A stretch of 64,000 nucleotides of DNA from Elusimicrobiota bacterium (GTDB lineage Bacteria; Elusimicrobiota; Elusimicrobia; UBA1565; UBA9628): NCBI GenBank assembly GCA_023249675.1, contig JAHFCE010000014.1:1-64000 (forward strand), in the 5' to 3' direction. Positions 1 to 8,498 of this stretch are shown in pieces. The position numbers and the translations under genes are program-made. The notes beneath the pieces are model-generated. The model searched no databases and was not told the DNA's origin. It was given only the letters and a program-made list of their open reading frames with translations. How positions within the stretch are numbered: the stretch's first letter is position 1; every line of letters starts with the position of its first letter.

Positions 1-1294
1 CAGGTTGGGCGCCCTTGGAGACGCGCTTTTTGAAGGCGTCGAGTACCCGCGGTCGGCGCAGGCTTTTCGCGGTGTGGCCGGCCAGGATCGGATGGGTGCC
101 CTCCCATATTTCATTGACCAGCGCGTCGTCGGCGAGGCGGTTGAGCGGGGAGAAGTCGTCGAGAATTCCATGGCCGCCAATGAGCAGCTGCGCCTCGCGC
201 ACGAGGGCGCTGCCGCGGCGCGATATCTCGACCTTGAGCAGGGGCACGAGCGCCTCGGCGTCGGGCGAGCCCTCCTCGAGCGCGTCGAGGCCGCGGTAGA
301 AGGCCGCGATCATGCCCGCATGGAGGGTCTGCATCGACTGAAGGCGCGCGGCGACCGAGGAAATGGCGGTGAGCGGCCGGCCGTAGGCGGTGCGCCACTG
401 GGCGAAGGTTCGGGCCTCGAGGACGGCGCGCCCCGCGAAACCGAGCGCCGCGGCCGCGACATGCAATCGTGAAACCGAGAGAATGTCTTGGACCAGCAAA
501 ACGAGGCCTTCGCGGGGTTTCCCGATCAGCTCGGCGCGGGCTCCTTGATATTCGACCTCGACCGTGGCCTTGCCGCGCGTGCCGCCGATGGGTTTGAGCC
601 TCAGGATTTTGTGGCCGTTGAGCGAGCCGTCCGCGCGCTTGCGCTTCACAAGGAAGAGCGCCACCACGCCCAGGGGCGTCTTCGCGGTCGTGACCCACAG
701 CTCTCCGGGGTTGGAGCAGAACCACTTGGTGCCTGTCAGCGACCAGGTCCCGTCCGGGTTCGGCGCCGCGGCCGTTTCGTTGGCCGCGACGTTCGAGCCG
801 CTTTGGCGTTCGGTGATGAACTGCCCGCCCGTCAGCGCCCACTCGGGATCGTCGGAGCGCAGCTTGGGCAGAAGGACTTTTTTCTGCTCGTCGGTGCCGC
901 GTTTTTCTAAGAGACCGATCAGGCCTTCGGTCATCGCAAGGGGACAGGTGATTCCGCCTTCGCCCGCGTAATTGGCGAGGACTGCGCGCGTCATCCGTTC
1001 GGTGAGCGACAACGGCCCGACGCCGTAGATCGCGCGCGCCAAGTGCCGCCGCGCTTCGATCTGTTCGGGGCAGTAGCGCACGGCGCCGTCCACGAGCTGG
1101 GGCAGGTTCTCCGTCTTGTGCGAGGTCTGGATGAGCGCGTCAAGCGTTCCCGCGACGAACGCTCCGAACTCGGCCGTGCGCGCGCGGCCCGGCGGCGTCA
1201 GCCGCGAGCCGGCGGCGGCCGCAAATTCGGCGTCGGCCCCCCAGATATTCAGGCCGCGCGTTCCGGGATAGTCGGGCAGAGCCGCGTTTTCCAT
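1..1294 (-). CDS. Acyl-CoA dehydrogenase, AidB-like (partial, C-terminus off window)
   Basis: This is an acyl-CoA dehydrogenase superfamily flavoprotein, expected to oxidise an acyl thioester at C2-C3 with FAD. The 431 codons in view start at an ATG (M-E-N-A-A-L-P). They contain the flavin and substrate loop TERQSGSNV followed by a W-x-L-x-G-x-K-W-F-C-S segment, and near the visible end the C-terminal helical signature LIGGHGILDD...NEIWEGTH. The TERQ-G-S motif and a predicted length above 500 residues favour the AidB/adaptive-response subfamily over short-chain enzymes. It is divergent from clpP with 34 bases between the start codons. A TATCCT box lies six bases before the ATG, suggesting a leaderless transcript. 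The reading frame continues past base 1, so the end is missing. The exact substrate is unknown. Confidence 0.85.
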   Translation of the reverse strand, partial: MENAALPDYPGTRGLNIWGADAEFAAAAGSRLTPPGRARTAEFGAFVAGTLDALIQTSHKTENLPQLVDGAVRYCPEQIEARRHLARAIYGVGPLSLTERMTRAVLANYAGEGGITCPLAMTEGLIGLLEKRGTDEQKKVLLPKLRSDDPEWALTGGQFITERQSGSNVAANETAAAPNPDGTWSLTGTKWFCSNPGELWVTTAKTPLGVVALFLVKRKRADGSLNGHKILRLKPIGGTRGKATVEVEYQGARAELIGKPREGLVLLVQDILSVSRLHVAAAALGFAGRAVLEARTFAQWRTAYGRPLTAISSVAARLQSMQTLHAGMIAAFYRGLDALEEGSPDAEALVPLLKVEISRRGSALVREAQLLIGGHGILDDFSPLNRLADDALVNEIWEGTHPILAGHTAKSLRRPRVLDAFKKRVSKGAQP

Positions 1295-1328
1295 GAACCG
1301 AGGATAGGAAATTTGCTTCAATGCGGCC
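1295..1328. promoter_or_regulatory. Divergent leaderless promoters, acyl-CoA dehydrogenase / clpP
   Basis: On the minus strand TATCCT (1306-1301) ends six bases before the dehydrogenase ATG. On the plus strand TG-C-TTCAAT (-10 hexamer 1317-1322) ends six bases before the clpP ATG. Neither start has a Shine-Dalgarno sequence. Sigma-70 normally initiates six to seven bases after the -10 hexamer, so both messages would begin at the start codon. The clpP hexamer is a weak match. Confidence 0.45.
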
Positions 1329-1958
1329 ATGAATCTCATCCCCCAAGTCATTGAGCGCGCTACCCAGGGCTCCGTCATCGGCTACGACATCTACTCGCGG
1401 CTGCTGAAGGATCGCATCATCTTCGTCGGCGGCTACGAGGGGGAGTTCACCACCGACTCGGCCAACTGCCTCATCGCCCAGCTCCTGTACTTGGACTCAG
1501 ACGACAGCACCAAGGACATTAACCTGTACATCAACAGCCCCGGCGGAATGGTCACGGCCGGCCTCGCGGTCTACGACACGATGCAGTTCATCAAGTCGCC
1601 GATCACGACCATCTGCATGGGCATGGCGATGAGCTTCGGCGCGGTCATCCTCGCGGCGGGCTCGAAGGGCAAGCGCTACGCGCTTCCTAATTCGCGCATC
1701 ATGATCCACCAGCCGCTCGTGGGCGGGATCTCCGGGCAGGCGACTGACATCATCGTTGAGGCCAAGGAGATGGCTCACACCCGCAAGATCCTCGAGGAGA
1801 TCATGGCCAAGCACTCCGGCCAGACTTTTGCGAAGGTCTCCGCGGACATGGAGCGCAACTACTACATGTCGGCCGAGGAAGCCCTGAAGTACGGGATCAT
1901 CGATGAAGTGATCATGGGCGCGAAGGCTGTCGCCCTCGGCGCCATCCCGAAGAAGTAG
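1329..1958 (+). CDS. clpP: ATP-dependent Clp protease proteolytic subunit ClpP
   Basis: ClpP is the serine peptidase barrel that degrades proteins unfolded by ClpX or ClpA in the cytosol. The 209-residue length is normal for the family. The nucleophile is Ser102 in GMAMSFGAVILAAG and the catalytic histidine is His127 in RIMIHQP, 25 residues later as in E. coli. The acid is probably Asp173 in SADMERNYYM. The usual GQAASM motif reads GMAMSF here, so the enzyme is somewhat divergent, but the triad is complete. The INSPGG oxyanion strand is present at 68-73. No clpX or trigger factor gene is adjacent. A 17-bp perfect hairpin follows the stop codon. Confidence 0.95.
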   Translation: MNLIPQVIERATQGSVIGYDIYSRLLKDRIIFVGGYEGEFTTDSANCLIAQLLYLDSDDSTKDINLYINSPGGMVTAGLAVYDTMQFIKSPITTICMGMAMSFGAVILAAGSKGKRYALPNSRIMIHQPLVGGISGQATDIIVEAKEMAHTRKILEEIMAKHSGQTFAKVSADMERNYYMSAEEALKYGIIDEVIMGAKAVALGAIPKK

Positions 1959-1970
1959 CGAGCTTCGTGT

Positions 1971-2007
1971 ACAGAGCGGCCCGGCTCAAAGAGCCGGGCC
2001 GCTCTGT
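1971..2007 (+). terminator. Perfect 17-bp hairpin after clpP, no U-tract
   Basis: The arm ACAGAGCGGCCCGGCTC (1971-1987) is followed by loop AAA and its exact reverse complement (1991-2007). No T-run follows on either strand, so it is not a classical intrinsic terminator. It may be a 3' stabiliser or part of a factor-assisted terminator between clpP and the hrcA promoter. Confidence 0.55.
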
Positions 2008-2032
2008 CAAAATGAGCAATCAAATGGAGGGA

Positions 2033-2089
2033 TTGACAACTTTACTTTCTTGGGTTAAAATGTTGGCAGTCGATTGGATGGACTGCTAG
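2033..2089 (+). promoter_or_regulatory. hrcA operon promoter with variant CIRCE operator
   Basis: A strong sigma-70 promoter is visible: TTGACA (2033-2038), a 17-base spacer and TAAAAT (2056-2061). Directly downstream lies TTGGCAGTC-N9-GACTGCTAG (2063-2089). The CIRCE consensus is TTAGCACTC-N9-GAGTGCTAA. Each arm differs at two positions, and the inner C-to-G change in one arm is matched by G-to-C in the other, so the inverted repeat is conserved. It sits just downstream of the -10 box, over the expected start of transcription, where HrcA binding would block initiation of the chaperone operon. Confidence 0.85.
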
Positions 2090-2103
2090 TATCCGCCGCT
2101 GAC

Positions 2104-3201
2104 ATGAGACAACTCAAACCCGAGGTCGTCCAGGAGCGCAAGCGCCACCTTCTTCAGTGGATCGTGCACTATTTCGTCAAAACCTCGAAGCCGGTCTCGT
2201 CTTCGCTGATCGCCGAAGAGGCGGGTCTTGATCTGTCGAGCGCCAGCATCCGCAGCATCCTGCAGGAGCTCGAGAACGATGGCTTCCTGCATCAGGCCCA
2301 CACCTCCGCGGGCCGCGAGCCCACCGACAAGGGCTACCGCTTTTTCGTGGACTACCTGTCCGGCGTCCAGCGCCTGGCCGCTTCCGAAAAGGAGCGCATC
2401 GAGGAGCAGTACAAGAGCCGCATCGAGGAGCTCGACACCCTGCTGTCGGAGACCTCGCGCCTGCTCTCGCGCGTCTCGCATGGCGCCGGCATCGTGCTCT
2501 CGCCGCACATGGGCAGGCAGTCGATCAAGCGTCTTGAATTATTGCCCCTCGGCGGCCGCAATGTTCTCGGCGTGCTGATCACCGACTCGGGCCTCGTCCG
2601 GCATTGGCCGATTTCCCTTGCGTTCGCTCCGAGCGCGCGTCAGGTGAACATGCTCAACCGCTTCCTCAATGAGAACATCCGCGGCGTCAGCGTGGACCAA
2701 GCACAGACCATGGTCACAGCCAAGCTCTCGCAGATGGAGCGCGAGTTCTCGGAGCTGGCGAGTCTGGCGGGGGAGCTTCTCACCGAGGTCGGCCGAGTGG
2801 TCTCGCCCGAGGCGATCTACATCGAGGGCGCGAACAATATCTTAAGTCAGGCCGAGCAGTTCGGCGACTTAAAGACGGTTCAGTCGTTGATGCGCGTCAT
2901 CGGCGAGAAGGACCGCCTCGCCGTCATGCTCGAAAAGGAGCTTGAGGACGGCGCTTCCCTGCCCGCGCGCGTGCGCGTGCGCATCGGGGCCGAGAGCGGC
3001 CTGCCGGAGTTCAAGAACGCGAGTCTCGTCACGCATGTCTATCGCCACGGCGACCGCGTGCTCGGCGTGCTGGGCATCATCGGCTCCAAGCGCATGGAAT
3101 ATTCGCGCATGATCGGCCTCGTCGATTTCGTCGGCCGGCTCGTCGAGGCGCGTCTCAAGGAATGGGACATCGAGACTTACGGGTTGGAGGAGGAGCAGTG
3201 A
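2104..3201 (+). CDS. hrcA: Heat-inducible transcription repressor HrcA
   Basis: HrcA represses class I heat-shock genes by binding CIRCE, and it is folded by chaperonins. The N-terminal winged helix contains KPVSSSLIAEE and SSASIRSILQELENDGFLHQAHTSAGR-type text, which ends in the family hallmark P-T-D-K-G-Y-R-F-F-V-D. The C-terminal dimerisation domain follows, ending in LGIIGSKRMEYSRMIGLVDF. I chose ATG 2104, giving 365 residues. An in-frame TTG at 2074 lies inside the CIRCE repeat and would add an unusual ten-residue extension. No clear Shine-Dalgarno is visible. The stop codon overlaps the grpE start by four bases, and the operator just upstream implies autoregulation. Confidence 0.95.
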   Translation: MRQLKPEVVQERKRHLLQWIVHYFVKTSKPVSSSLIAEEAGLDLSSASIRSILQELENDGFLHQAHTSAGREPTDKGYRFFVDYLSGVQRLAASEKERIEEQYKSRIEELDTLLSETSRLLSRVSHGAGIVLSPHMGRQSIKRLELLPLGGRNVLGVLITDSGLVRHWPISLAFAPSARQVNMLNRFLNENIRGVSVDQAQTMVTAKLSQMEREFSELASLAGELLTEVGRVVSPEAIYIEGANNILSQAEQFGDLKTVQSLMRVIGEKDRLAVMLEKELEDGASLPARVRVRIGAESGLPEFKNASLVTHVYRHGDRVLGVLGIIGSKRMEYSRMIGLVDFVGRLVEARLKEWDIETYGLEEEQ

Positions 3202-3776
3202 GCGACGAGTTCCGGCGCAAGGAGGCGGCCGCTCCCGTCGGCGAGGCTCCCATTGAGCCTGTCGCAGAGGAAGCGGCTTGCGCGCGCGGCGCCGACAAGG
3301 GGCCCGTTTCGGAGCAAGCCCCCGCGCCGGACTACTATGCCCAGCTTCTGCGCTTGAAGGCCGAGTTCGAGAACTACCGCAAACGCGTGGATCGCGAAAA
3401 GCCCGAGTGGTACAAGCTCGGCGCCGCCGGCGTGCTGGCGAAGCTGCTTCCGTTGTTCGATCTTCTTCGCCATGCTCATGAGGACATCAAGGCGGGTCAC
3501 GCCGCAGACACGCCGCTCGCCCAGGGCATGGACGCGATTTTCCGCGAGTATGAAAAGCTTTTCAGGGAAGAAGGCGTCACGCCGATGGACCCGCTGGGCA
3601 AGCCGTTCGACCCGCATTATCACGAGGCCCTTGGTTTCGTGAACAGGCCGGGCATCGCGGAAGGCGCGGTGGCCGACGTGCTGCAGGCCGGTTTTCTCTT
3701 GGGAGACAAGGTTTTGCGCACCGCCAAGGTGCGACTACAAAAGAATGATCCTGACTTGACGGAGGTTGCGATATGA
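3198..3776 (+). CDS. grpE: Nucleotide exchange factor GrpE
   Basis: GrpE promotes ADP release from DnaK in the chaperone cycle. The 192-residue protein has a low-complexity acidic N-terminus. A helical segment beginning [18 protein letters not shown] follows (typical GrpE coiled coil), then the beta-wing domain with [20 protein letters not shown]. The start is GTG 3198, which overlaps the hrcA stop as GTGA and follows a strong GGAGGAGGA at 3186-3194. It overlaps dnaK as ATGA. Both overlaps imply translational coupling within the heat-shock operon. Confidence 0.95.
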   Translation: MSDEFRRKEAAAPVGEAPIEPVAEEAACARGADKGPVSEQAPAPDYYAQLLRLKAEFENYRKRVDREKPEWYKLGAAGVLAKLLPLFDLLRHAHEDIKAGHAADTPLAQGMDAIFREYEKLFREEGVTPMDPLGKPFDPHYHEALGFVNRPGIAEGAVADVLQAGFLLGDKVLRTAKVRLQKNDPDLTEVAI

Positions 3777-5644
3777 GCAAAATCATCGGCATCGACTTAG
3801 GCACTTCGAACACGGCGGCGTCGGCGATGGAGGGCGGCAAGCCGACCATCATCCCCTCGGCCGAGGGCACTAGCATCGGCGGCAAGGCGTTTCCGTCCTA
3901 CGTGGCGTTCGCCAAGGACGGCCAGCTCCTCGTGGGCGAGCCGGCGCGCCGCCAGGCCGTGGCCAACCCGGAAGGCACCTTCATGGCCTTCAAGCGCAAG
4001 ATGGGCACGGACTTCAAGTACAAAACCCCGGACGGCAAGGAGTACACGCCCCAGCAGCTTTCCGCCTTCCTCCTGCAGAAGGTGAAGCGCGACGCGGAGG
4101 CTTTCCTCGGCACGACGATCGATAAGGCGGTCATCACCGTGCCCGCCTACTTCAACGACAACCAGCGCCAGGCCACCAAGGACGCGGGCACGATCGCGGG
4201 CCTGGAGGTCGTGCGCATCGTCAATGAGCCCACGGCCGCCTGCCTCGCCTACGGCATCGACAAGAAGGGCAAGGACGAGAAGATCATGGTCTTCGACCTC
4301 GGCGGCGGCACGCTCGACGTCACGATCATGGACTTCGGCGGCGGCGTTTTTGAAGTGATATCGACCTCGGGCGACACCCAGCTCGGCGGCACGGACATGG
4401 ACAACGCGATGGTCGACTACATCGTCGATCATTTCAAGAAGGAGACCGGCGCGGACGTCCGCAAGGATCCGATGGCGCTGCAGCGCGTGCGCGAGGCCGC
4501 GGAGAAGGCCAAGATCGAGCTCTCGAGCACCTTCGAGACCGACCTGAACCTGCCGTACCTCACGGCGATCGACAACGCGCCGAAGCACTTGACGCTTAAG
4601 ATCAGCCGGGCGAAGCTTGAGACGCTGGTTGAGCCGATCGTCAAGCGCTGCAAGACCAGCATGGAGCACGCGTTGACCGACTCGAAGCTCAAGAGCTCCG
4701 ACATCACGAAGGTCATTTTGGTCGGCGGGCCGACGCGCATGCCGATCGTGCAGAAGTTCGTCGAGGACTACGTCGGCAAGAAGCTCGAGCGCGGCATCGA
4801 CCCGATGGAGTGCGTGGCCGCGGGCGCGGCCGTGCAGGCCGCGGTGCTCACCGGCGAGGTGAAAGACGTCCTGCTTCTCGACGTCACGCCGCTGACGCTC
4901 GGCATCGAGACCTTGGGCGGGGTCATGACGCCGGTCATCGAGCGCAACACGACCGTCCCGGTCGAGAAGTCCCAGACATTCTCCACCGCCGCGGACAACC
5001 AGCCGGCCGTGACCGTGAACGTCCTCCAGGGCGAGCGTCCCAAGGCCACGGACAACGTGCCTCTTGGAAAGTTCGACTTGGATGGGATTCCGCCGGCGCC
5101 GAGGGGAACTCCCCAAATCAAGGTGACCTTCTCCATCGACGCGAACGGCATTCTCAGCGTCAAGGCCGAGGATCTGGGCACGAAGAAAGCGCAGCACATC
5201 ACCATTTCCGCGTCCAATAAGTTGGACAAAGCGGAGATCGAGAAATTCGTCAAGCAGGCCGAGCAGTTCGCCGATGAAGACAAGGCGTTCAAGGAAAAGG
5301 TGGCGGCCAAGAACGAGTCCGACACTCTCTTGTTCTCCGCTGAGAAAGCCCTGAAGGAGCACGGCGACAAGGTTTCCGCGGAGGACCGTCAGAATATCGA
5401 TCGCGGCATCTCGGATCTTAAGGAGGCGCTCAAAGGTGATGACCTCGCGGCCATCAACACGGCCAAGGAGGCTTTGCTCAAGGCGTCTCACAAGCTCGCC
5501 GAGGAGATGTACAAGTCCGAGTCGGCGAAAGCCGGGGCGGCGGCCGGAACAAGCGGCGCCGCAGACGGTGGGGCCGGGGCCCCGGGCGCTTCGAAGGACG
5601 GCGTCGTCGACGCAGAGGTTGTCGATAATCAGGAGAAGTCCTAA
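3773..5644 (+). CDS. dnaK: Chaperone protein DnaK (Hsp70)
   Basis: This is the Hsp70 ATPase that binds and releases unfolded polypeptides with DnaJ and GrpE. The 623-residue protein carries all signatures. The N-terminal phosphate loop is [11 protein letters not shown]. The second is [13 protein letters not shown], and the third is [14 protein letters not shown]. The substrate domain contains [14 protein letters not shown] and ends in a helical lid plus a Gly/Ala-rich tail with [10 protein letters not shown]. The N-terminal motif reads [10 protein letters not shown] rather than the commoner DLGTTNS, a conservative change. GGAGG precedes the ATG, which overlaps the grpE stop. Confidence 0.98.
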   Translation: MSKIIGIDLGTSNTAASAMEGGKPTIIPSAEGTSIGGKAFPSYVAFAKDGQLLVGEPARRQAVANPEGTFMAFKRKMGTDFKYKTPDGKEYTPQQLSAFLLQKVKRDAEAFLGTTIDKAVITVPAYFNDNQRQATKDAGTIAGLEVVRIVNEPTAACLAYGIDKKGKDEKIMVFDLGGGTLDVTIMDFGGGVFEVISTSGDTQLGGTDMDNAMVDYIVDHFKKETGADVRKDPMALQRVREAAEKAKIELSSTFETDLNLPYLTAIDNAPKHLTLKISRAKLETLVEPIVKRCKTSMEHALTDSKLKSSDITKVILVGGPTRMPIVQKFVEDYVGKKLERGIDPMECVAAGAAVQAAVLTGEVKDVLLLDVTPLTLGIETLGGVMTPVIERNTTVPVEKSQTFSTAADNQPAVTVNVLQGERPKATDNVPLGKFDLDGIPPAPRGTPQIKVTFSIDANGILSVKAEDLGTKKAQHITISASNKLDKAEIEKFVKQAEQFADEDKAFKEKVAAKNESDTLLFSAEKALKEHGDKVSAEDRQNIDRGISDLKEALKGDDLAAINTAKEALLKASHKLAEEMYKSESAKAGAAAGTSGAADGGAGAPGASKDGVVDAEVVDNQEKS

Positions 5645-5657
5645 TTGACTGGCCTTT

Positions 5658-5688
5658 GGCGTCTGGCACCCGAAGGGTGCTAGACGCC
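5658..5688 (+). terminator. 14-bp hairpin between dnaK and dnaJ
   Basis: GGCGTCTGGCACCC, loop GAA, and GGGTGCTAGACGCC form a 14-bp stem with one G-T pair. No T-run follows and dnaJ starts 18 bases later, so full termination is unlikely. A partial attenuator or an RNA-processing site that sets the dnaK:dnaJ ratio is the more natural reading. Confidence 0.5.
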
Positions 5689-5705
5689 GCCGGGGCTAAA
5701 ACGAA

Positions 5706-6827
5706 ATGGCCGAAGACTACTACTCGCTCCTGGGCGTACCCCGGAACGCCACCGATACGGAGATAAAATCCGCTTATCGCAAGCTGGCCATGAAGCATCA
5801 TCCGGACCGCAACCCCGGAAATAAAGAGGCCGAGGCGAAGTTCCGGCAGATCAACGGCGCTTACGAGGCGTTGTCGGATGTCAAGAAGCGCAAGCTGTAC
5901 GATCAATACGGCGAAGCCGGGGTCAACGCCGGGGGGCAGGGCGGCCCCGGTTTTGAGGGCTTCGGCCAGGGGGTCGACGTCAACGAGGTTTTCGGCGACT
6001 TGTTCGAAAACCTGTTCGGAGGCCAAGGCGGTCAAGGCGGCCGACGGCGGACCGCGCGCGGCAACGATCTCAAGTACGAGACCACGATCTCCCTTGAGGA
6101 CGCGTTCAAGGGCGCCCAACTCCCGCTTCATTTTCAGCGCGTGGAATCTTGCGGCGGCTGCCGCGGCTCCGGGGGCAAGCCGGGGTCGGGCGTCAAGCGC
6201 TGCACGCAGTGCCGCGGTTCCGGGCGCGTGCAGGTGTCCCAGGGCTTCTTCGCGATGTCCCAGACCTGCTCGCGCTGCGGCGGCGAAGGCCAGATTGTCG
6301 AGGATCCCTGCAAGGACTGCCGGGGCCAGGGCCGCGTGCGCAAGGAGGCCGAGCTCAAGGTCAAGATCCCTCCGGGCATCTACCATGGCGCGACCTTGCG
6401 CATCTCCGGCGAAGGCGAGGCCGGTCCGCGCGGCGCGCCGGCGGGAGACCTCTATCTTGAAGTCCACATCAAGCCCGATCCGCGCTTCGAGCGCCATGAG
6501 GACGACCTGTCCGTGCACGCGCATGTCGACATCGCGACCGCAGCACTCGGGGGCACGGTGACGGCACCCACGATCGACGGCGAGCCCGTGACGGTCAAGA
6601 TCGCGCACGGCACCCAGGGGGGCGCGACGCTGCGCGTGCGGGAGAGGGGCATGCCGAAGCTCCACGGCCGCGGCCGCGGGGACTTGCTCGTCCATGTCCG
6701 CGTCGAGGTTCCGCGCGACCTCACGGCGAGGCAGAGGGAGCTGCTCGAGGAGTTCCACAAGACCTTGCACGACGAGCCTGCGAAAGGCGACGGCGGCGTA
6801 TTCGGCCGCATCTTCGGCAAAGATTAG
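5706..6827 (+). CDS. dnaJ: Chaperone protein DnaJ (type I Hsp40)
   Basis: DnaJ delivers clients to DnaK and stimulates its ATPase. The J domain (1-70) contains the HPD triad at 32-34 in [10 protein letters not shown] Gly/Phe-rich linker ([14 protein letters not shown]) follows, then four CxxCxGxG zinc repeats ([32 protein letters not shown]), then the C-terminal beta-barrel substrate domains. The 373-residue length is typical for full-length DnaJ. It is fourth in the heat-shock operon and three bases separate it from rsmE. Confidence 0.97.
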   Translation: MAEDYYSLLGVPRNATDTEIKSAYRKLAMKHHPDRNPGNKEAEAKFRQINGAYEALSDVKKRKLYDQYGEAGVNAGGQGGPGFEGFGQGVDVNEVFGDLFENLFGGQGGQGGRRRTARGNDLKYETTISLEDAFKGAQLPLHFQRVESCGGCRGSGGKPGSGVKRCTQCRGSGRVQVSQGFFAMSQTCSRCGGEGQIVEDPCKDCRGQGRVRKEAELKVKIPPGIYHGATLRISGEGEAGPRGAPAGDLYLEVHIKPDPRFERHEDDLSVHAHVDIATAALGGTVTAPTIDGEPVTVKIAHGTQGGATLRVRERGMPKLHGRGRGDLLVHVRVEVPRDLTARQRELLEEFHKTLHDEPAKGDGGVFGRIFGKD

Positions 6828-6830
6828 GAG

Positions 6831-7604
6831 ATGCCCCAATTTCTCGTCGCGCCCGAGGACGTGAGCCTTTCCTCGTTCCGCCTGCGCGCCTCAGAGGCCT
6901 TCCACGTCGTCAAGGTGATGCGCCTGGGCGCCGGTGCGGAGCTCGACTTGTTCGACGGCAAGGGCGGGCGCTTTAAGGGCGTCATCGAGGCCGTGCACGC
7001 CGACGGCTCGGTGACCGGCAAGGTCACGGAGACGATCAAGGCCGACGACCTTCGCGCGCCGGTCAACCTCAATCTTTATCTCGGCTTGCTCAAAGCGAGC
7101 CATTGGGACTACGCGCTCGAGAAAGGCACCGAGCTTGGCGTGTCGTCCTTCACCCCGCTTTTGACGCCGCGCACCGTCGTGCTTCTGCATGAAGTCGAGC
7201 GCACGAAGGCCAAGGCCGAGCGCTGGTCGCGCCTGATCATGGCGGCGGCCAAGCAATGCGGTCGCGCCGACCTGCCGCCCGTGCGCGACGCCGTGCAGTT
7301 TCGCGACGCGATCCGCGAGCTGAAGGACAAGGGCCTCGTCCTCCTTGCGTGGGAAGGGATGAAGGGTGCGACCGCGGGAGACATCCTCGGTCCGGCCTTG
7401 CGCGGCGCGGCCTCAATCAACGCCCCGAAGCCTCTTGAGGTGAACCTTTTCATCGGGCCTGAAGGCGGCTTTTCCGAGGAAGAAGTGGAACTTGCGCGTG
7501 CTGAGGGCGCGATCGCATTCGGACTGGGCCCGCGCATTTTGCGCGCGGAGACGGCGGCTATCGCGGCCGCGGCGCTCGTGCAGTACGAGCTGGGGGGCGT
7601 GTGA
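6831..7604 (+). CDS. rsmE: 16S rRNA (uracil-N3)-methyltransferase RsmE
   Basis: RsmE methylates U1498 of 16S rRNA using SAM through a SPOUT knot fold. The 257-residue protein has the N-terminal PUA-like region with HVVKVMRLGAG. The central part contains KASHWDYALEKGTELGV. The C-terminal knot contains the family signature IGPEGGFSEEEVELA and GLGPRILRAETAAIAAAALVQ. Location after dnaJ is common in bacteria. The stop overlaps the next start as GTGA. Confidence 0.95.
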   Translation: MPQFLVAPEDVSLSSFRLRASEAFHVVKVMRLGAGAELDLFDGKGGRFKGVIEAVHADGSVTGKVTETIKADDLRAPVNLNLYLGLLKASHWDYALEKGTELGVSSFTPLLTPRTVVLLHEVERTKAKAERWSRLIMAAAKQCGRADLPPVRDAVQFRDAIRELKDKGLVLLAWEGMKGATAGDILGPALRGAASINAPKPLEVNLFIGPEGGFSEEEVELARAEGAIAFGLGPRILRAETAAIAAAALVQYELGGV

Positions 7605-8122
7605 CGGCTCTCGAGGCTGAAGACGGGGTCTCACCCGCGGCCGCGCAGCAGCTGAAGATCATCGCCTTCGCGATGGGCGGCGGGCTCACATTGATGGCCG
7701 GGCTTATCTTCTGGTCGTACCTGAACGCCGCGGCAAAGAGACCGACGCCGAACGAAGTGCAGTCAATCAACACCTTGACTACCGTGGTCATGGTCGCGGC
7801 GCTGCTCGCGATCGTCGCTTCGGAAGTCGTCTGGCGCGTCATCGTGCGCAAGACGCCGGGGGCGCTGAGCGCCCGCGTCTCGACCGCCTACATCGCGCGC
7901 CTGGCCTGCCGCGAGGGCGCGGGCCTGTTTGGCATGACGGTCGCCTACATCGCCGCTCTCAACGGCGTCCTGCGCGCGTATCCAGCTTATTGGGTCAACC
8001 TCGCGCCTTTTGTCCTGTTCCTGCTCTTCCTGGCGACGCATTGGCCCTCGGCTGAGACACTGACCGCTGAAGCGAGCGAAGTCTTCAGCACCGATCTCGC
8101 CCCACCCGCCCTTGATTTATAG
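7601..8122 (+). CDS. Hypothetical four-helix membrane protein
   Basis: I do not recognise this family. The 173-residue protein has about four hydrophobic helices, near residues 19-42, 60-84, 108-125 and 132-148, joined by short charged loops. A soluble acidic tail follows. It starts at GTG, overlapping the rsmE stop as GTGA, so it is probably translated as the last member of the heat-shock operon. That suggests, without showing, a membrane stress role. No catalytic motif is visible. Confidence 0.7.
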   Translation: MTALEAEDGVSPAAAQQLKIIAFAMGGGLTLMAGLIFWSYLNAAAKRPTPNEVQSINTLTTVVMVAALLAIVASEVVWRVIVRKTPGALSARVSTAYIARLACREGAGLFGMTVAYIAALNGVLRAYPAYWVNLAPFVLFLLFLATHWPSAETLTAEASEVFSTDLAPPALDL

Positions 8123-8140
8123 CTATTTTATAGCTATACT
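8112..8140 (+). promoter_or_regulatory. Toxin-antitoxin promoter with paired ATAGCTAT palindromes
   Basis: TTGATT (8112-8117), a 17-base spacer and TATACT (8135-8140) form a good sigma-70 promoter. The spacer and -10 contain two copies of TTATAGCTAT (8117-8126 and 8128-8137), 11 bases apart, about one helical turn, each with the palindrome ATAGCTAT. This is the expected layout for an operator bound by a ribbon-helix-helix antitoxin that autoregulates the pair. Confidence 0.65.
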
Positions 8141-8149
8141 ATTCCGGCA

Positions 8150-8498
8150 ATGAAATTCGCCCAAGATAACGAAGCGAGCCTTTGGTTGCGCGACTTCGTG
8201 CCTGATCCGGACAATTTTGACTGGGACGCAGGCAACAGGACGAAGAATGCGAAACACGGGGTTCAGAGCGAAGAGATCGAATCCATCTTTTGCCAGGGGA
8301 AATTCGTTTTTGTCGGAAGAATTTTCGAGCCCGCGCATGATGAATGGCGGGGTCTTATCTTGGGCCAGAGCGAGGCGGGGGCGCCGGCTGGCCTTGATCA
8401 TGACGCGCAGGGGTGACCGATTACGGCCGATCTCGTGCCGACAGATGAGGTCAGGTGAAAGGAGGCTGTATGAGACGAGTATCCAAGAGCACTCGTAG
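8150..8498 (+). pseudogene. brnT: BrnT-type toxin (DUF497), single-base frameshift
   Basis: BrnT toxins are small RelE-like ribonucleases. The first frame starts at ATG 8150 and holds the family opening NFDWDAGNRTKNAKHGVQSEE. At a run of five Gs (8377-8381) it goes out of frame and stops at 8416. The missing C-terminal half is in the next frame: RRLALIMTRRGDRLRPISCR and then SGERRLYE, ending at 8498. Removing one G restores one BrnT-like protein of about 115 residues. Either the toxin is inactivated or the G-run was misread. The tail overlaps the antitoxin start, as in intact modules. Confidence 0.75.

Noticed and set aside
2074-2103. Upstream TTG as the hrcA start
   Set aside because: It lies in the CIRCE spacer and would add ten residues not seen in the family; ATG 2104 fits better.
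3797-5491. 564-codon open frame antisense to dnaK
   Set aside because: High-GC third positions produce long antisense frames. The composition is Arg/Leu/Val-rich without family motifs, and dnaK on the other strand is unambiguous.
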